Shown one piece after another: positions 9,025-19,845 of a DNA stretch of 64,000 nucleotides. This stretch comes from Aurantimonas manganoxydans SI85-9A1 (lineage in GTDB: Bacteria > Pseudomonadota > Alphaproteobacteria > Rhizobiales > Rhizobiaceae). Numbering within the stretch: position 1 is the stretch's first letter; the number at the start of each line of letters is the position of its first letter. The stretch spans positions 3,652,628-3,716,627 of the forward strand of contig NZ_CH672387.1 of NCBI RefSeq assembly GCF_000153465.1, in the 5' to 3' direction. Position numbers and translations under genes: made by a program. The notes beneath the pieces were generated by a model. That model had not been told where the DNA came from. It searched no databases and saw only the letters and a program-made list of their open reading frames with translations.

Positions 9025-9564
9025 TCAGCCGCGCGGGGCGAGAACCATCATCATCTGCCGGCCCTCGAGCTTGGGCTCGGCCTCGACCTTGGCGATCTCG
9101 CCGGTCTCTTCGCGAACCCGGTTGAGCAGACGCATGCCCAGTTCCTGGTGCGCCATCTCGCGACCCCGGAAGCGCAGGGTGACCTTCACCTTGTCGCCCT
9201 CGTCGAAGAAGCGGCGGACCGACTTCATCTTGGTCTCGTAATCGTGCTCGTCGATGTTCGGCCGCATCTTGATCTCTTTGACCTCGATGGTCTTCTGGCG
9301 CCTGCGCGCCTCGGCCGACTTCTTCTGGGTCTCGTATTTCAGCTTGCCCAGGTCGAGAATCTTGCAGACAGGCGGGTTGGCCGTCGGCACGATCTCGACG
9401 AGATCGAGTCCGGCTTCCTCAGCCATGGCAAGCGCTTCAGAGGTCGCGGTCGGGCCGCGGTTTTCACCGTCGGCGTCGATCAACTGGACCTGAGGAACGC
9501 GAATATCCTTGTTGGAACGCGGTCCCGTGTTCTGGGTCGGTGGTGCACGGAATGGTCTGCGAAT
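9025..9564 (-). CDS. infC: Translation initiation factor IF-3, ATT start codon
   Basis: IF-3 of 179 residues. It binds the 30S subunit, checks start-codon pairing and blocks premature 50S joining. The N-terminal domain ([21 protein letters not shown]), the Lys-rich linker and the C-terminal domain ([16 protein letters not shown]) are intact. The start is assigned to ATT at 9564-9562 because the family begins RRPFRA at this point and an AGGAG box lies at 9578-9574, 9 bases upstream. The nearest ATG/GTG/TTG alternative (TTG 9594) has no ribosome-binding site and would add a Gln-rich, unconserved tail. AUU initiation is the classic basis of IF-3 autoregulation in enterobacteria, so the same control is likely here. 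Confidence 0.95.
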   Translation of the reverse strand: MRRPFRAPPTQNTGPRSNKDIRVPQVQLIDADGENRGPTATSEALAMAEEAGLDLVEIVPTANPPVCKILDLGKLKYETQKKSAEARRRQKTIEVKEIKMRPNIDEHDYETKMKSVRRFFDEGDKVKVTLRFRGREMAHQELGMRLLNRVREETGEIAKVEAEPKLEGRQMMMVLAPRG

Positions 9565-9693
9565 GGTCGTTGACTCCTGTTGTTGACGACGCAAGACGGC
9601 TCTGGGACAACACGCGGCGTCGGATCGGGTTCCTCGAACGAACGGCGGAACCGATCAACGATCACCCACGATGCGGGTCCTTCAGTGGGGCGT

Positions 9694-9722
9694 ATATAGC
9701 ATCGGCTGGGCCGATTGGCACG
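9694..9722 (-). promoter_or_regulatory. Candidate promoter of infC
   Basis: On the minus strand CGTGCC (9722-9717), 17 bases, then CTATAT (9699-9694). The -10 element is a perfect match to the alphaproteobacterial consensus and the -35 matches 4/6. Predicted leader of about 120 bases before the ATT start. Confidence 0.45.
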
Positions 9723-9802
9723 CCCCGGCCGTCGAGAAAATGCGCCGGGGGCCCCAGACGGGCGCGTCGGGCGCCGTAGAGTCACCAGAACGGATCATCC
9801 TC

Positions 9803-10603
9803 ATGCGCGCCGAACCCTCTGCCGATACGCCCCGGACCCTGACCGTCGGCACCGACGCACGGCGCATCGCCTACCGCACCCAGGCCGGCGCGGGCCCCAC
9901 CCTCGTCTGGCTCGGCGGCTACCGTTCCGACATGCGCGGCACGAAGGCAGAGTATCTGGCCGAACTGGCGCAGCGCGAGGGTCTCGGCTTCTGCCGGCTC
10001 GACTATTCCGGTCATGGCGAATCCGGCGGTCGCTTCGAGGACGGCACGATCAGCCGCTGGGTCGAGGACGCCAAGGCGGTCATCGATGCCGCCGTCGACG
10101 GGCCGGCCATTCTCGTCGGCTCGTCCATGGGGGCATGGGTCGCCCTGCGGCTGACGCAGATGGCGCGGGACGCCGGCGACCGCAAACGGATCGCCGGGCT
10201 GCTGCTGCTGGCCCCGGCCCCCGACTTCACCGAGAAGCTGATGATGCCGAAACTCGACGCCGCGCAGCGCGAGGCGCTGGCGCGTGACGGCGTGCTGACC
10301 AAGCCGTCCGACTATTCGCCCGAGCCCGACCTCTACACCCGGGCGCTGTTCGAGGACGGCCGCGACAATCTCGTCATGACCGATCTGATCGAGACGGGCT
10401 GTCCGGTGACGATCATCCAGGGCATGGCCGACAAGGACGTCCCGTTCTCCCATGCGATGGAGCTGGTCACCCACCTGCCCTTCTGCGGAACGATCATGAC
10501 GCTGGTCAAGGACGGCGATCATCGCCTGTCCCGGCCGCAGGATCTGGCCCTGATCGGCCGCGCGGCGACCGATCTCGTCACCGCGTTCCGCGACGGCGCG
10601 TAA
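9803..10603 (+). CDS. Alpha/beta hydrolase
   Basis: About 266 residues with a standard alpha/beta-hydrolase fold. The oxyanion region is LVWLGGYRSD (about 35-44), followed by YSGHGESGG. The nucleophile is Ser108 in GSSMG (106-110). The acid Asp is in the segment IIQGMADKDVPF and the His is in DGDHRLS near the C-terminus, so the triad is complete. The substrate cannot be told; the family includes esterases and depalmitoylase-like enzymes. ATG 9803 is chosen because conservation starts after it. It is divergent from infC and followed by a 283-base gap. Confidence 0.85.
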   Translation: MRAEPSADTPRTLTVGTDARRIAYRTQAGAGPTLVWLGGYRSDMRGTKAEYLAELAQREGLGFCRLDYSGHGESGGRFEDGTISRWVEDAKAVIDAAVDGPAILVGSSMGAWVALRLTQMARDAGDRKRIAGLLLLAPAPDFTEKLMMPKLDAAQREALARDGVLTKPSDYSPEPDLYTRALFEDGRDNLVMTDLIETGCPVTIIQGMADKDVPFSHAMELVTHLPFCGTIMTLVKDGDHRLSRPQDLALIGRAATDLVTAFRDGA

Positions 10604-10886
10604 GGTTCCACCGATTCTGCATCGCGAAAGCGATCGCCTCCAGCCTGTTGTGAATTTGTCACAAAGCCATCGGCCGGACCGAGAAAGCCCCATGATTTCC
10701 GTTTATTAGCCTGCTACGGATCGCGCCCAAATGCCTGTTCACGCTGTCGTTTCCATGCGGAAACCGGCTGCAGCTTGTGCGTGGCTGGAGAATGATGCGC
10801 CGCAGCAACGCCGGTTGCGTTGACAGTTTTCCGCATCCCCAACACCATCGAGACCAGAGAGGGTTGTTCGTCCGAGCGGGGTACGG
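10604..10886. other. Intergenic region with an inverted repeat and a -35-like element
   Basis: It contains TTGTGA-ATTTG-TCACAA at 10648-10664, a 6-base-arm inverted repeat with 5-base spacing. This is one base short of the N6 spacing of CRP/FNR-type sites. A perfect TTGACA occurs at 10820-10825, but the -10 seventeen bases later (CACCAT) is weak. Either could drive the following protease gene. Confidence 0.3.
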
Positions 10887-11519
10887 ATGGGGTCTTTACG
10901 CGCAATCGGCGCCACGATATTGCTTTGCCTGACAGCACAGACCGGATCGGTCATGGCGGAAGCACGCGGGCCGTTCATGGTGGTCGGAGTCACCACCTCG
11001 CCGCCGGTCGGACACCGGCTGTTCTGCCATACCCATCCCGATGAATGCCGCCCCGCCAGCGACCGCGTGGCCGGCCAGAGCATCGAACCGGTCAAGCTCA
11101 CGCCCGAACTGATCAGCGCGGTGGCCGAAACCAATGCCGAGATCAACCGCCGCATCACCGCCAGATCGGATCACGAGCTCTACGGGGTCGAGGAGCGCTG
11201 GACCTATCCCCCGGAGAGCAACGAGGGCGACTGCGAGGACTACGCTCTCCTGAAGCGCAAGATCCTGCACGAGCGCGCAGGCATCGATCTGGGCAATCTT
11301 CTCCTCACCGTCGTGCGCAAGCGCGATGGCGAAGGCCACGCCATCCTGACGCTCAGGACACAGCGCGGCGAATTCATTCTCGACAATCTCGATCGCCGGG
11401 TCGTGGCCTGGGGCGATACGCCCTACCGCTTCCTGAAGCGCCAGAGCGTCGCCGATCCCGGCCGCTGGAACCGCGTCGAGGACGGCAATGCCGTACTGGT
11501 GGGGTCGGTCAAGGACTAG
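10887..11519 (+). CDS. Exported bacterial transglutaminase-like cysteine proteinase (BTLCP family)
   Basis: A 210-residue protein with an N-terminal signal sequence (hydrophobic stretch about 6-16, likely cleavage near AEA at 24-26). The papain-like/transglutaminase triad is visible: Cys116 in EGDCEDYALLKR, His151 in GEGHAILTL and Asp166 in ILDNLD. The best-known relative is LapG, a periplasmic protease that releases large adhesins when c-di-GMP is low; no adhesin or LapD partner is nearby, so that role is only a possibility. Start ATG 10887 is preceded by a weak purine stretch. A nearby GTG/ATG combination would change only the signal peptide. Confidence 0.85.
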   Translation: MGSLRAIGATILLCLTAQTGSVMAEARGPFMVVGVTTSPPVGHRLFCHTHPDECRPASDRVAGQSIEPVKLTPELISAVAETNAEINRRITARSDHELYGVEERWTYPPESNEGDCEDYALLKRKILHERAGIDLGNLLLTVVRKRDGEGHAILTLRTQRGEFILDNLDRRVVAWGDTPYRFLKRQSVADPGRWNRVEDGNAVLVGSVKD

Positions 11520-11576
11520 GTCTCGCCGGCCCGTTCCGTCCGGCTTCGGCGATCGCCCCAGCGATGCGCGCCGCCG

Positions 11577-11780
11577 TCAGTTCTCTTCGCCGGTGTCCGG
11601 CGCCGACGGCTCTTCCTCGGTCCCGGGAATCACGTAGCTGCCGCTCAGCCAGCGATTGAGGTCGATCGCCTTGCAGCGCGGCGAGCAGAACGGATAGCTC
11701 GCCCGGTCCGACGCATTGCCGCATTCGGGGCATTGCCGCTTGGAACGAAGCGGCGTCACCTTCGCACCGATCGCATTCAT
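11577..11780 (-). CDS. yacG: DNA gyrase inhibitor YacG (zinc-binding)
   Basis: A 67-residue YacG. The zinc site is Cys17-x2-Cys20 plus Cys32-x3-Cys36 ([23 protein letters not shown]), followed by the acidic C-terminal tail. In E. coli YacG binds GyrB and blocks DNA binding by gyrase. It overlaps the end of maf by four bases (ATGA), so the two are translationally coupled. Confidence 0.93.
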   Translation of the reverse strand: MNAIGAKVTPLRSKRQCPECGNASDRASYPFCSPRCKAIDLNRWLSGSYVIPGTEEEPSAPDTGEEN

Positions 11781-12427
11781 GCCGTTTCCGTCTGGCCCGC
11801 TGCGGCCTTCCACCGGTTGTGGATGTCGTAGCCTTCGCCGGCGAGCAGCGCGAGCGTCTCGTAGAGCGGCAGACCGACGACGCTGGTGTAGGAGCCGATC
11901 AGGCGCACGACGAAGCTGCCGGCCAGACCCTGGATGGCATAGCCACCGGCCTTGCCGCGCCATTCGTCCGAGGCGATGTAGCAATCGATATCCTCGCGCG
12001 ACAGCCGCTTGAAGCGGACGCGCGTCTCGATCAGGCGCTGGCGCAGCGAGCCGCTCGGGCCGACCAGAGCGACGCCGGTATAGACGCGGTGCGTGCGTCC
12101 CGACAACGTGCGCAGATTGGCGATCGCGTCGTCGGCCAGTTCGGCCTTGGGCATGATCTGCCGGCCCACCGAGACCACCGTGTCGGCCGCCAGCACGAAG
12201 CGCGGACCTGGAACGTCGAGCTCGCGCAAGGCGCGCACGGCCAGTTCGGCCTTCGCCTTGGCCAGCCGCTTGGCCAGCGAACGCGGATGCTCGTTGCGCA
12301 GCGGCGACTCGTCCATGTCGGCCGGCAGCAGGCGGTCCGGCTCGATACCGGCCTGCGCAAGCAACTCCAGCCGCCGGGGCGAACCCGAGGCGAGAACGAG
12401 CACGGGGTGCGCCGCTTTGGTACTCAT
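11777..12427 (-). CDS. maf: Maf family nucleoside triphosphate pyrophosphatase
   Basis: A 216-residue Maf protein that removes non-canonical or excess nucleotides (dTTP, UTP or modified pyrimidines, depending on subgroup). The signature [12 protein letters not shown] lies near the N-terminus and the catalytic segment LAADTVV at about 78-84. The C-terminal half contains [16 protein letters not shown]. It sits 12 bases downstream of infA and overlaps yacG by four bases. The infA-maf-yacG order is common in Hyphomicrobiales. Confidence 0.93.
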   Translation of the reverse strand: MSTKAAHPVLVLASGSPRRLELLAQAGIEPDRLLPADMDESPLRNEHPRSLAKRLAKAKAELAVRALRELDVPGPRFVLAADTVVSVGRQIMPKAELADDAIANLRTLSGRTHRVYTGVALVGPSGSLRQRLIETRVRFKRLSREDIDCYIASDEWRGKAGGYAIQGLAGSFVVRLIGSYTSVVGLPLYETLALLAGEGYDIHNRWKAAAGQTETA

Positions 12428-12439
12428 GCCCTTGCCGAC

Positions 12440-12658
12440 TTACTTGAAGCGGTAGGTGATGCGACCCTTGGTCAGGTCGTAGGGTGTCATCTCGACGAGC
12501 ACCTTGTCGCCGGTCAGGACGCGGATGCGGTTCTTGCGCATGCGGCCCGCCGTATGGGCGATGATCTCGTGCTCGTTCTCGAGTTTGATCCGGAACGTCG
12601 CGTTGGGTAACAGCTCTGTCACCGTGCCCGGAAACTCGAGAACTTCTTCTTTTGCCAT
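12440..12658 (-). CDS. infA: Translation initiation factor IF-1
   Basis: A complete 72-residue single OB-fold IF-1 ([13 protein letters not shown] ... [14 protein letters not shown]) that binds the 30S A site during initiation. ATG 12658 is preceded by a short A/T-rich leader. It heads the infA-maf-yacG unit. A 203-base gap separates it from murA upstream on the same strand, and I see no gene in that gap. Confidence 0.97.
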   Translation of the reverse strand: MAKEEVLEFPGTVTELLPNATFRIKLENEHEIIAHTAGRMRKNRIRVLTGDKVLVEMTPYDLTKGRITYRFK

Positions 12659-12861
12659 ATGATGTAGTGCCTTGATCGTGTGTGAGGGCGCGAAGCGTCA
12701 GGCTTCGCGACGAGACGAACCGCCGCACTGACGCGGCGACGGAATGGGGATCGGTGCCTTAGATCGGGGCAAACGCGAAAAAAAGCAATATGCGCCGGTC
12801 GATCACGGCCGCCAAGAGGCGCGCCGACAGCATCGGAACGACATCGAACCCGCCCCGATCC

Positions 12862-14154
12862 TCAACCGGCCGAGACGCGTTCGATGTCGGCGCCGCAGGC
12901 GCCCAGCTTTTCTTCCAGCCGCTCGAAGCCGCGATCCAGATGATAGACGCGGTTGATCGTCGTCTCGCCCTCGGCGACGAGGCCGGCGATCACCAGCGAC
13001 ACGGAGGCGCGCAGATCGGTCGCCATGACCGGCGCGCCGACGAGGCGATTGACGCCCTCGATCGTCGCGACCTGGCCGGACAGGGTGATCCGGGCGCCGA
13101 GGCGGACCAGTTCCTGCACATGCATGAAGCGGTTCTCGAAGATCGTCTCGGTGATGTGCGAGGTGCCCTCGGCCCGCGTCATCAGCGCCATCATCTGCGC
13201 CTGCAGATCGGTCGGGAAGCCCGGATAGGGGTCGGTGACCACGTCGACCGGCGCGATGCCGCCGCCATTGCGATAGACGCGAATGCCGTCCTCGACCGGA
13301 TCGACGGTGACGCCGGCGCCCTTCAGGCTGCCGAGCGCGGTCTGCAGGAGCTGGGCATTGGTGCCGGTCAGCGTCACGTCGCCGCCGGTCATCGCCACGG
13401 CCATGGCGTAGGTGCCGGTCTCGATGCGGTCGGGCAGCACCCGGTGGCGGGCGCCCGACAGGGCCGGCACGCCCTCGATGGTGATGGTGCCGGTGCCGGC
13501 GCCCTCGATCCTGGCGCCCATGGCCGAGAGGCAGGTGGCGAGGTCGACGACCTCCGGCTCGCGCGCCGCGTTCTCCAGAACCGTCTGGCCCTTGGCGAGC
13601 GTCGCGGCCATCATCAGCACGTGGGTCGCGCCGACCGAGACCTTCGGGAAGACGTAGCGCGCGCCGACGAGGCCGCCCTTGGCCTCGGCCACGGCATAGC
13701 CGGCATCGATGTCGATGGTGGCGCCGAGCGCCCGCAGGCCGTCGATGAACAGGTCGACCGGCCGGGTGCCGATGGCGCAGCCGCCCGGCAGCGAGACCTT
13801 GGCCTTGTGCATGCGCGCCAGAAGCGGACCGATGACCCAGAAGCTCGCCCGCATCTTGGAGACGAGCTCGTAGGGCGCGGTGGTGTCGACGATGTTGCGC
13901 GCATCGAAATGAATGGTGCGGCCGAGACCCGGCTGCTGCCGGAAGCGCTTGCCGATCACCGAATAGTCGACGCCGTGGTTGCCGAGAATACGGATCAGCT
14001 GCTCGACATCGGCGAGATGCGGCACGTTTTCCAGCGTCAGCGTGTCGTCGGTGAGCAGCGACGCGATCATCAGCGGCAACGCCGCGTTCTTGGCGCCCGA
14101 GATGGGTATCGTCCCGTTGAGCTCGTTGCCGCCGCGAATGCGAATGCGATCCAT
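12862..14154 (-). CDS. murA: UDP-N-acetylglucosamine 1-carboxyvinyltransferase
   Basis: A 430-residue MurA, the first committed enzyme of peptidoglycan synthesis, which adds enolpyruvate from PEP to UDP-GlcNAc. The catalytic cysteine is in [17 protein letters not shown], so a Cys-type, fosfomycin-sensitive active site is expected. The substrate-binding N-terminus [20 protein letters not shown] is intact. It has standard length and an ATG start. It is separated by 101 bases from lpd, which ends downstream. Confidence 0.97.
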   Translation of the reverse strand: MDRIRIRGGNELNGTIPISGAKNAALPLMIASLLTDDTLTLENVPHLADVEQLIRILGNHGVDYSVIGKRFRQQPGLGRTIHFDARNIVDTTAPYELVSKMRASFWVIGPLLARMHKAKVSLPGGCAIGTRPVDLFIDGLRALGATIDIDAGYAVAEAKGGLVGARYVFPKVSVGATHVLMMAATLAKGQTVLENAAREPEVVDLATCLSAMGARIEGAGTGTITIEGVPALSGARHRVLPDRIETGTYAMAVAMTGGDVTLTGTNAQLLQTALGSLKGAGVTVDPVEDGIRVYRNGGGIAPVDVVTDPYPGFPTDLQAQMMALMTRAEGTSHITETIFENRFMHVQELVRLGARITLSGQVATIEGVNRLVGAPVMATDLRASVSLVIAGLVAEGETTINRVYHLDRGFERLEEKLGACGADIERVSAG

Positions 14155-14255
14155 GATGTCCGGCCTTGCCTGCTATCGTCCCGAAGGCGGGTCTCTACAC
14201 CAGCCGGCACCGGGTATCAAACGGCGGCACGCAGAGCCGGCCCGCCTGAGCCCGC

Positions 14256-15653
14256 TCAGATGTGGATGGCGTGGCCCAGCGCCTTGAAGGCGGCCTCCTG
14301 GAATCCTTCCCCTTGAGTCGGATGGGCGTGGATGGTCCCGGCGATGTCTTCGAGGCAGGCGCCCATCTCCAGCGCCAGCCCAAAGGCGGCCGACAATTCG
14401 GAAATGCCGGCGCCGACGGCCTGGATGCCGAGCACCAGGTGATTGTCGGCCCGCGCCACCACCCGCACGAAGCCGTCGTCGCGGGCAAGGGTCATCGCCC
14501 GACCATTGGCCTGGAAGGGGAAGAGCCCGATCTTCGTCTCATGGCCCTGCCGCTTCGCCTCCTCCGGCGACAGGCCGACGGTGACGATCTCCGGATCGGT
14601 GAAACAGATCGCCGGGATGGCGCGCTTGTCCCAGGCGAGCCGCGCACCGGCGACGATCTCGGCGACCATCTCGCCCTCGGCCATCGCCTTGTGGGCCAGC
14701 ATCGGCTCGCCGCAGACATCGCCGATGGCATAGACGCCGCGCATGGCGGTGCGGCGCTGTTCGTCGACCCGCAGGAACGGCCCGTCCATCTCCAGCACCA
14801 GCTCCTCGCGGCCCCAGCCGTCGGTCAGCGGCCTTCGCCCGACCGTGACGAGAACCCGGTCCGCGGCAAGCCGGCGCTCGCCGCCATCGGCGCCTTCCAC
14901 GACGAGGTCGCCCCCCTCGCCGGCCAGCCCCATGGCTTTCGCCTCGGTCAGGATCTCGACGCCGAGCGCCTCGAGCCGCGCGCGCACCGGCCGGACGAGT
15001 TCGGCATCGTAGAGCGGCAGGATCTGCGCCGTCGCCTCGACGATGGTGACGGTCGAGCCGGCCTTGGCGAAGGCGGTGCCGAGCTCGACGCCGATATAGC
15101 CGCCGCCGACCACCACCAGACGCTCCGGCGGCGCGTCGAGACTCAGCGCCTCGGCCGACGAGATCACCTTGCCGCCGAAGGGCAGCGACGGCAGTTCGAC
15201 CGGCACCGAGCCGGTGGCGATGACGACATTCTCGGCGGCAATGCGCTGGGTGCCCGTCTCGCCCGTCACCTCGACGGTCTTGCCGTCGAGAAATCGCGCC
15301 CGGCCGGAGACGAGCTTCACCTTGGCCCGTTTCAGAAGACCGGTGACGCCGTTGTTCAGGCGGTTGACGATGCCGTCCTTCCAGTCGACCACCTCGCCCC
15401 AGTCGAGGCCAGGCTCGGCGGCCGTGATGCCCGGGATCGCCGCGCCGCGGGCGGCTTCGCGCAACAGGAAATATTCGTCGGCGGCGTGGATCAGTGCCTT
15501 GGACGGGATGCAGCCGATATTCAGGCAGGTGCCGCCCGGCTTGCGGTCGTCGACGATCACCGTGTCGAGGCCCAGCTGACCGGCGCGGATCGCTGCGACA
15601 TAGCCGCCGGGGCCGGCGCCGATCACCAGGAGCTGGCAGGAAATGTCGGTCAT
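14256..15653 (-). CDS. lpd: Dihydrolipoyl dehydrogenase (E3) of the bkd complex
   Basis: A 465-residue FAD- and NAD-dependent disulfide oxidoreductase that reoxidises dihydrolipoyl groups on the E2 component. FAD-binding motif GAGPGGYVAAIRAGQLG is at the N-terminus. The redox disulfide is in GGTCLNIGCIPSK, the NAD site is GGGYIGVELG, and the C-terminal HAHPT supplies the active-site base. ATG 15653 overlaps the E2 stop by four bases (ATGA). Being last in the bkd operon, it is probably dedicated to branched-chain 2-oxoacid oxidation; the 2-oxoglutarate and pyruvate complexes normally have their own E3. Confidence 0.96.
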   Translation of the reverse strand: MTDISCQLLVIGAGPGGYVAAIRAGQLGLDTVIVDDRKPGGTCLNIGCIPSKALIHAADEYFLLREAARGAAIPGITAAEPGLDWGEVVDWKDGIVNRLNNGVTGLLKRAKVKLVSGRARFLDGKTVEVTGETGTQRIAAENVVIATGSVPVELPSLPFGGKVISSAEALSLDAPPERLVVVGGGYIGVELGTAFAKAGSTVTIVEATAQILPLYDAELVRPVRARLEALGVEILTEAKAMGLAGEGGDLVVEGADGGERRLAADRVLVTVGRRPLTDGWGREELVLEMDGPFLRVDEQRRTAMRGVYAIGDVCGEPMLAHKAMAEGEMVAEIVAGARLAWDKRAIPAICFTDPEIVTVGLSPEEAKRQGHETKIGLFPFQANGRAMTLARDDGFVRVVARADNHLVLGIQAVGAGISELSAAFGLALEMGACLEDIAGTIHAHPTQGEGFQEAAFKALGHAIHI

Positions 15654-17041
15654 GGCCGCTCCTCGACGAAGATCATCGCGGGGGTTTCCAGAAGTGCCTT
15701 GATGCGCTGGACGAAGCGGGCGGCGTCCCAGCCGTCGATCACCCGGTGGTCGAAGCTGGAGGACAGGTTCATGCGCCGGCGCGGCACGAAGCCGGTGCCG
15801 TCCCAGACCGGGCGGATCTCGATCTTGTTGACGCCGACGATGGCGACTTCCGGATGGTTGATCACCGGCGTCGTGACGATGCCTCCCATGGCGCCGAGCG
15901 AGGTGATGGTGATGGTCGAGCCGGACAGCTCCTCGCGCTTGGCGGTGCCGGACTTCGCCGCCTCGCCGAGCCGGGCCAGTTCGCCGGCGCAGTTCCACAG
16001 GTCGCGCGCCTCGGCATGGCGAACCACCGGGACGACCAGCCCGGCGCCGGTCTGGGCCGCGATGCCGATATGGACGCCGCCATGCTGGTGCAGGACATTG
16101 GCCTCGTCGTCATAGAGCGCGTTCAGCGCCGGCTGCTCGCGAATGGCGATGACCATCGCCCGCATCAGGAACGGCAGAAGGGTCAGTTTCGGCCGGTCCT
16201 CGCGGCGGTCGCGGTTCATCGCGGCGCGCAGCTCCTCCAGCGCCTCGACGTCGATCTCCTCGACATAGGTGATGTGGGCGATGCGGCTCTTGGCCAGCGC
16301 CATCTTCTCGGCGATGCGCCGCCTGAGGCCGACCACCTTGATCTCGGTGACGGAACTGTCGGCCTGCAGGCCTCCGCCGGCGGAAGGCTCGGTGCCGCCG
16401 CCGTCCAGATAGGCGTCGAGATCGTCCCGGCCGATCCGGCCCGCCGGACCGCTGCCGGCGACCCGGCGCAGATCGATTCCGGCCTCCATGGCCCGGCGCC
16501 GCACAGCCGGCGAGGCCAGCGGACGCTCACCCGGCTTGCGCGCCGGCGAAGCGGACGCAGGCCGCTGCGCCTTCGGCCGGGCCGGGGTCGCCGGGGACGC
16601 GCCAGAGGAACCGCCACCCGACGGCTTTGCCGGCTTATCTGATGTCGCCTCGTCCGCCTCCGCCGCATCGTTGCCACCGGTCGTGGCCTTGCGGTCGGCC
16701 GGTCCCGGCGCCCGTTCGGCCGAGGGCGAACGCGGTGCGTCCTCGCTTGTCGCGACCACATCGTCGGGGTTCTCGTCCGGCTCGTTGGTGCCGCCCTCCC
16801 CATCGACGGTGAGCTTGACCAGCGGCGATCCGACGGCCAGCGTCTCGCCGATCTCGCCGCCCATCCAGGCGACGGTGCCGTCCACCGGCGAGGGAATGTC
16901 GACCGTCGCCTTGTCGGTCATCACGGCGGCGAGGACCGCGTCCTCGCGCACAACGTCGCCGATCTTCACATGCCATTCGACGAGTTCGGCTTCGGCGACG
17001 CCCTCGCCCACATCCGGCAGCTTGATCGTGTAGGTGCCCAT
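15650..17041 (-). CDS. bkdB: Branched-chain 2-oxoacid dehydrogenase E2 (dihydrolipoyl acyltransferase)
   Basis: A 463-residue E2. The N-terminal lipoyl domain (about 1-80) carries the lipoylated Lys in MTDKATVD. A low-complexity Ala/Pro/Lys linker follows, then the peripheral subunit-binding domain (PLASPAVRRRAMEAGIDLRRV) and the catalytic domain ending with the acyltransferase motif DHRVIDGWDAARFV. It transfers isobutyryl, isovaleryl or 2-methylbutyryl groups to CoA. ATG 17041 follows the E1-beta stop by two bases. The single lipoyl domain and operon context fit BkdB rather than pyruvate E2. Confidence 0.95.
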   Translation of the reverse strand: MGTYTIKLPDVGEGVAEAELVEWHVKIGDVVREDAVLAAVMTDKATVDIPSPVDGTVAWMGGEIGETLAVGSPLVKLTVDGEGGTNEPDENPDDVVATSEDAPRSPSAERAPGPADRKATTGGNDAAEADEATSDKPAKPSGGGSSGASPATPARPKAQRPASASPARKPGERPLASPAVRRRAMEAGIDLRRVAGSGPAGRIGRDDLDAYLDGGGTEPSAGGGLQADSSVTEIKVVGLRRRIAEKMALAKSRIAHITYVEEIDVEALEELRAAMNRDRREDRPKLTLLPFLMRAMVIAIREQPALNALYDDEANVLHQHGGVHIGIAAQTGAGLVVPVVRHAEARDLWNCAGELARLGEAAKSGTAKREELSGSTITITSLGAMGGIVTTPVINHPEVAIVGVNKIEIRPVWDGTGFVPRRRMNLSSSFDHRVIDGWDAARFVQRIKALLETPAMIFVEERP

Positions 17042-17043
17042 GA

Positions 17044-18057
17044 TCAGCCCTCCATGACCTGTCTGAGGGCCGCCCCGACCCGCGCCGGACCGGGAAAATA
17101 GTCCCATTCCTGGGCGTGCGGATAGGGCGTGTCCCAGCCGGCAACCCGCAGGATCGGCGCCTCGAGGTGATAGAAGCAAGTCTCCTCGACGAGGGCGCAG
17201 AGCTCGGCGCCGAAGCCCGAGGTCAGCGTCGCCTCGTGGACGACGACGCAGCGGCCGGTCTTCTCCACCGACTGCCGGATCAGGTCGAGATCGAGGGGCA
17301 CGAGGGTGCGCAGGTCGAGGATTTCGGCATCGATTCCGACCATCTCGGCCGCCGCGATGGCGACATGCACCATGGTGCCATAGGCCAGAACGGTGACCCC
17401 GGCGCCCTCGCGGCGCACCACGCCCTTGCCGAGCGGCACGGTGTAGCGGCCCTCCGGAACCTCGCCCAGCGGATGCTTCGACCAGGGCGTCACCGGCCGG
17501 TCGTGATGGCCGTCGAAGGGGCCGTTGTAGAGCCGCTTGGGCTCCAGGAAGATCACCGGGTCGTTGTCCTCGATGGCGGCGATCAGCAGGCCCTTGGCGT
17601 CGTAGGGATTGGACGGCACCACCGTCTTCAGGCCGGCGACATGGGTAAACAGCGCCTCGGGCGACTGGGAATGGGTCTGGCCGCCGAAGATGCCGCCGCC
17701 GGTCGGCATGCGCACCACCATCGGCGCGGTGAAGTCGCTGGCCGAGCGATAGCGCAGCCGCGCCGCCTCCGAGACGATCTGGTCGTAGGCCGGATAGACA
17801 TAATCGGCGAACTGCATTTCCACGACCGGCCGCAAGCCATAGGCCGCCATGCCGATGGCGGTGCCGACGATGCCGCTCTCGTTGATCGGCGCGTCGAAGC
17901 AGCGGTTCTTGCCGAAGCGCTCCTGGAGCCCGGCCGTGCAGCGGAAGACGCCGCCGAAATAGCCGACGTCCTCGCCGAAGACGACGACGTTGTCGTCCTC
18001 CGCCATCTTCACCGCATGAGCGTCGCGGATCGCCTCGATCATGGTCATGCGCGCCAT
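17044..18057 (-). CDS. bkdA2: Branched-chain 2-oxoacid dehydrogenase E1 beta subunit
   Basis: A 337-residue transketolase-type beta subunit with the N-terminal pyrimidine-binding segment (FGEDVGYFGGVFRCT), MPTGGGIFGGQTHSQSPEALF, and a C-terminal transketolase domain (VTVLAYGTMVHVA). It pairs with the alpha subunit to form the ThDP-dependent decarboxylase. The FGGVFRCT and YNGPFDGHH sequences are characteristic of the branched-chain rather than pyruvate enzyme. It starts 64 bases after bkdA1 ends. Confidence 0.95.
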   Translation of the reverse strand: MARMTMIEAIRDAHAVKMAEDDNVVVFGEDVGYFGGVFRCTAGLQERFGKNRCFDAPINESGIVGTAIGMAAYGLRPVVEMQFADYVYPAYDQIVSEAARLRYRSASDFTAPMVVRMPTGGGIFGGQTHSQSPEALFTHVAGLKTVVPSNPYDAKGLLIAAIEDNDPVIFLEPKRLYNGPFDGHHDRPVTPWSKHPLGEVPEGRYTVPLGKGVVRREGAGVTVLAYGTMVHVAIAAAEMVGIDAEILDLRTLVPLDLDLIRQSVEKTGRCVVVHEATLTSGFGAELCALVEETCFYHLEAPILRVAGWDTPYPHAQEWDYFPGPARVGAALRQVMEG

Positions 18058-18121
18058 GGCGTCAGCAACCTTTCCTGCATTCGCCGCCGGGGCCTGCTCG
18101 GCCGTCCCGTCGCGCTCATCG

Positions 18122-19411
<1,290 letters not shown>

Positions 19412-19471
19412 TCAAGGTGGCGTGTGGAGGGTGACCGCGTTTGTCTGACGGGGTCTGCGGGCGCGGCGTGA

Positions 19472-19630
19472 CTATTGCGGCCGGATCAGCACCGTCGCCA
19501 TGAAGGCGAAGATGCCCAGAAGCGCCAGCTTCCAGAAATCGCCGCGCTTGCGCAGGCCCGGCACGCCGAAGGGCCGGATCAGATGCGCGATCATCAAAAG
19601 CAGTAAGATGACGGAAAAGAGCTTGCTCAT
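19472..19630 (-). CDS. Small two-helix membrane protein, 52 residues
   Basis: A 52-residue protein from ATG 19630 with two hydrophobic helices, about 4-18 (LFSVILLLLMIAHLI) and 34-48 (LALLGIFAFMATVLI), joined by a short basic loop (RKRGDF). The family is not known to me. It stands alone between the bkd operon and the chemoreceptor gene, upstream of bkdA1 on the same strand. The hydrophobic pattern is too regular to be noise, but expression is unproven. Confidence 0.6.
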   Translation of the reverse strand: MSKLFSVILLLLMIAHLIRPFGVPGLRKRGDFWKLALLGIFAFMATVLIRPQ

Positions 19631-19845
19631 CGGGGCAGCGTTACCCGATCGACCGACCCCGCGCCATGGGCGAAGGCCGGCGCGCGCGTCGGTTTTGCCG
19701 CTGCTGTCACGCCAGGTGCAGATGGTCGCTGCGGAAAGTGACGGCGCGCAGGAGACAACGGTCCGTAAACCGAATGTTCTTAATTCCCCCGCCATAAAAT
19801 CCGCGAAGCTTACGAACAGGCCGTAAGGGCCGCAGCGGGAACGTC

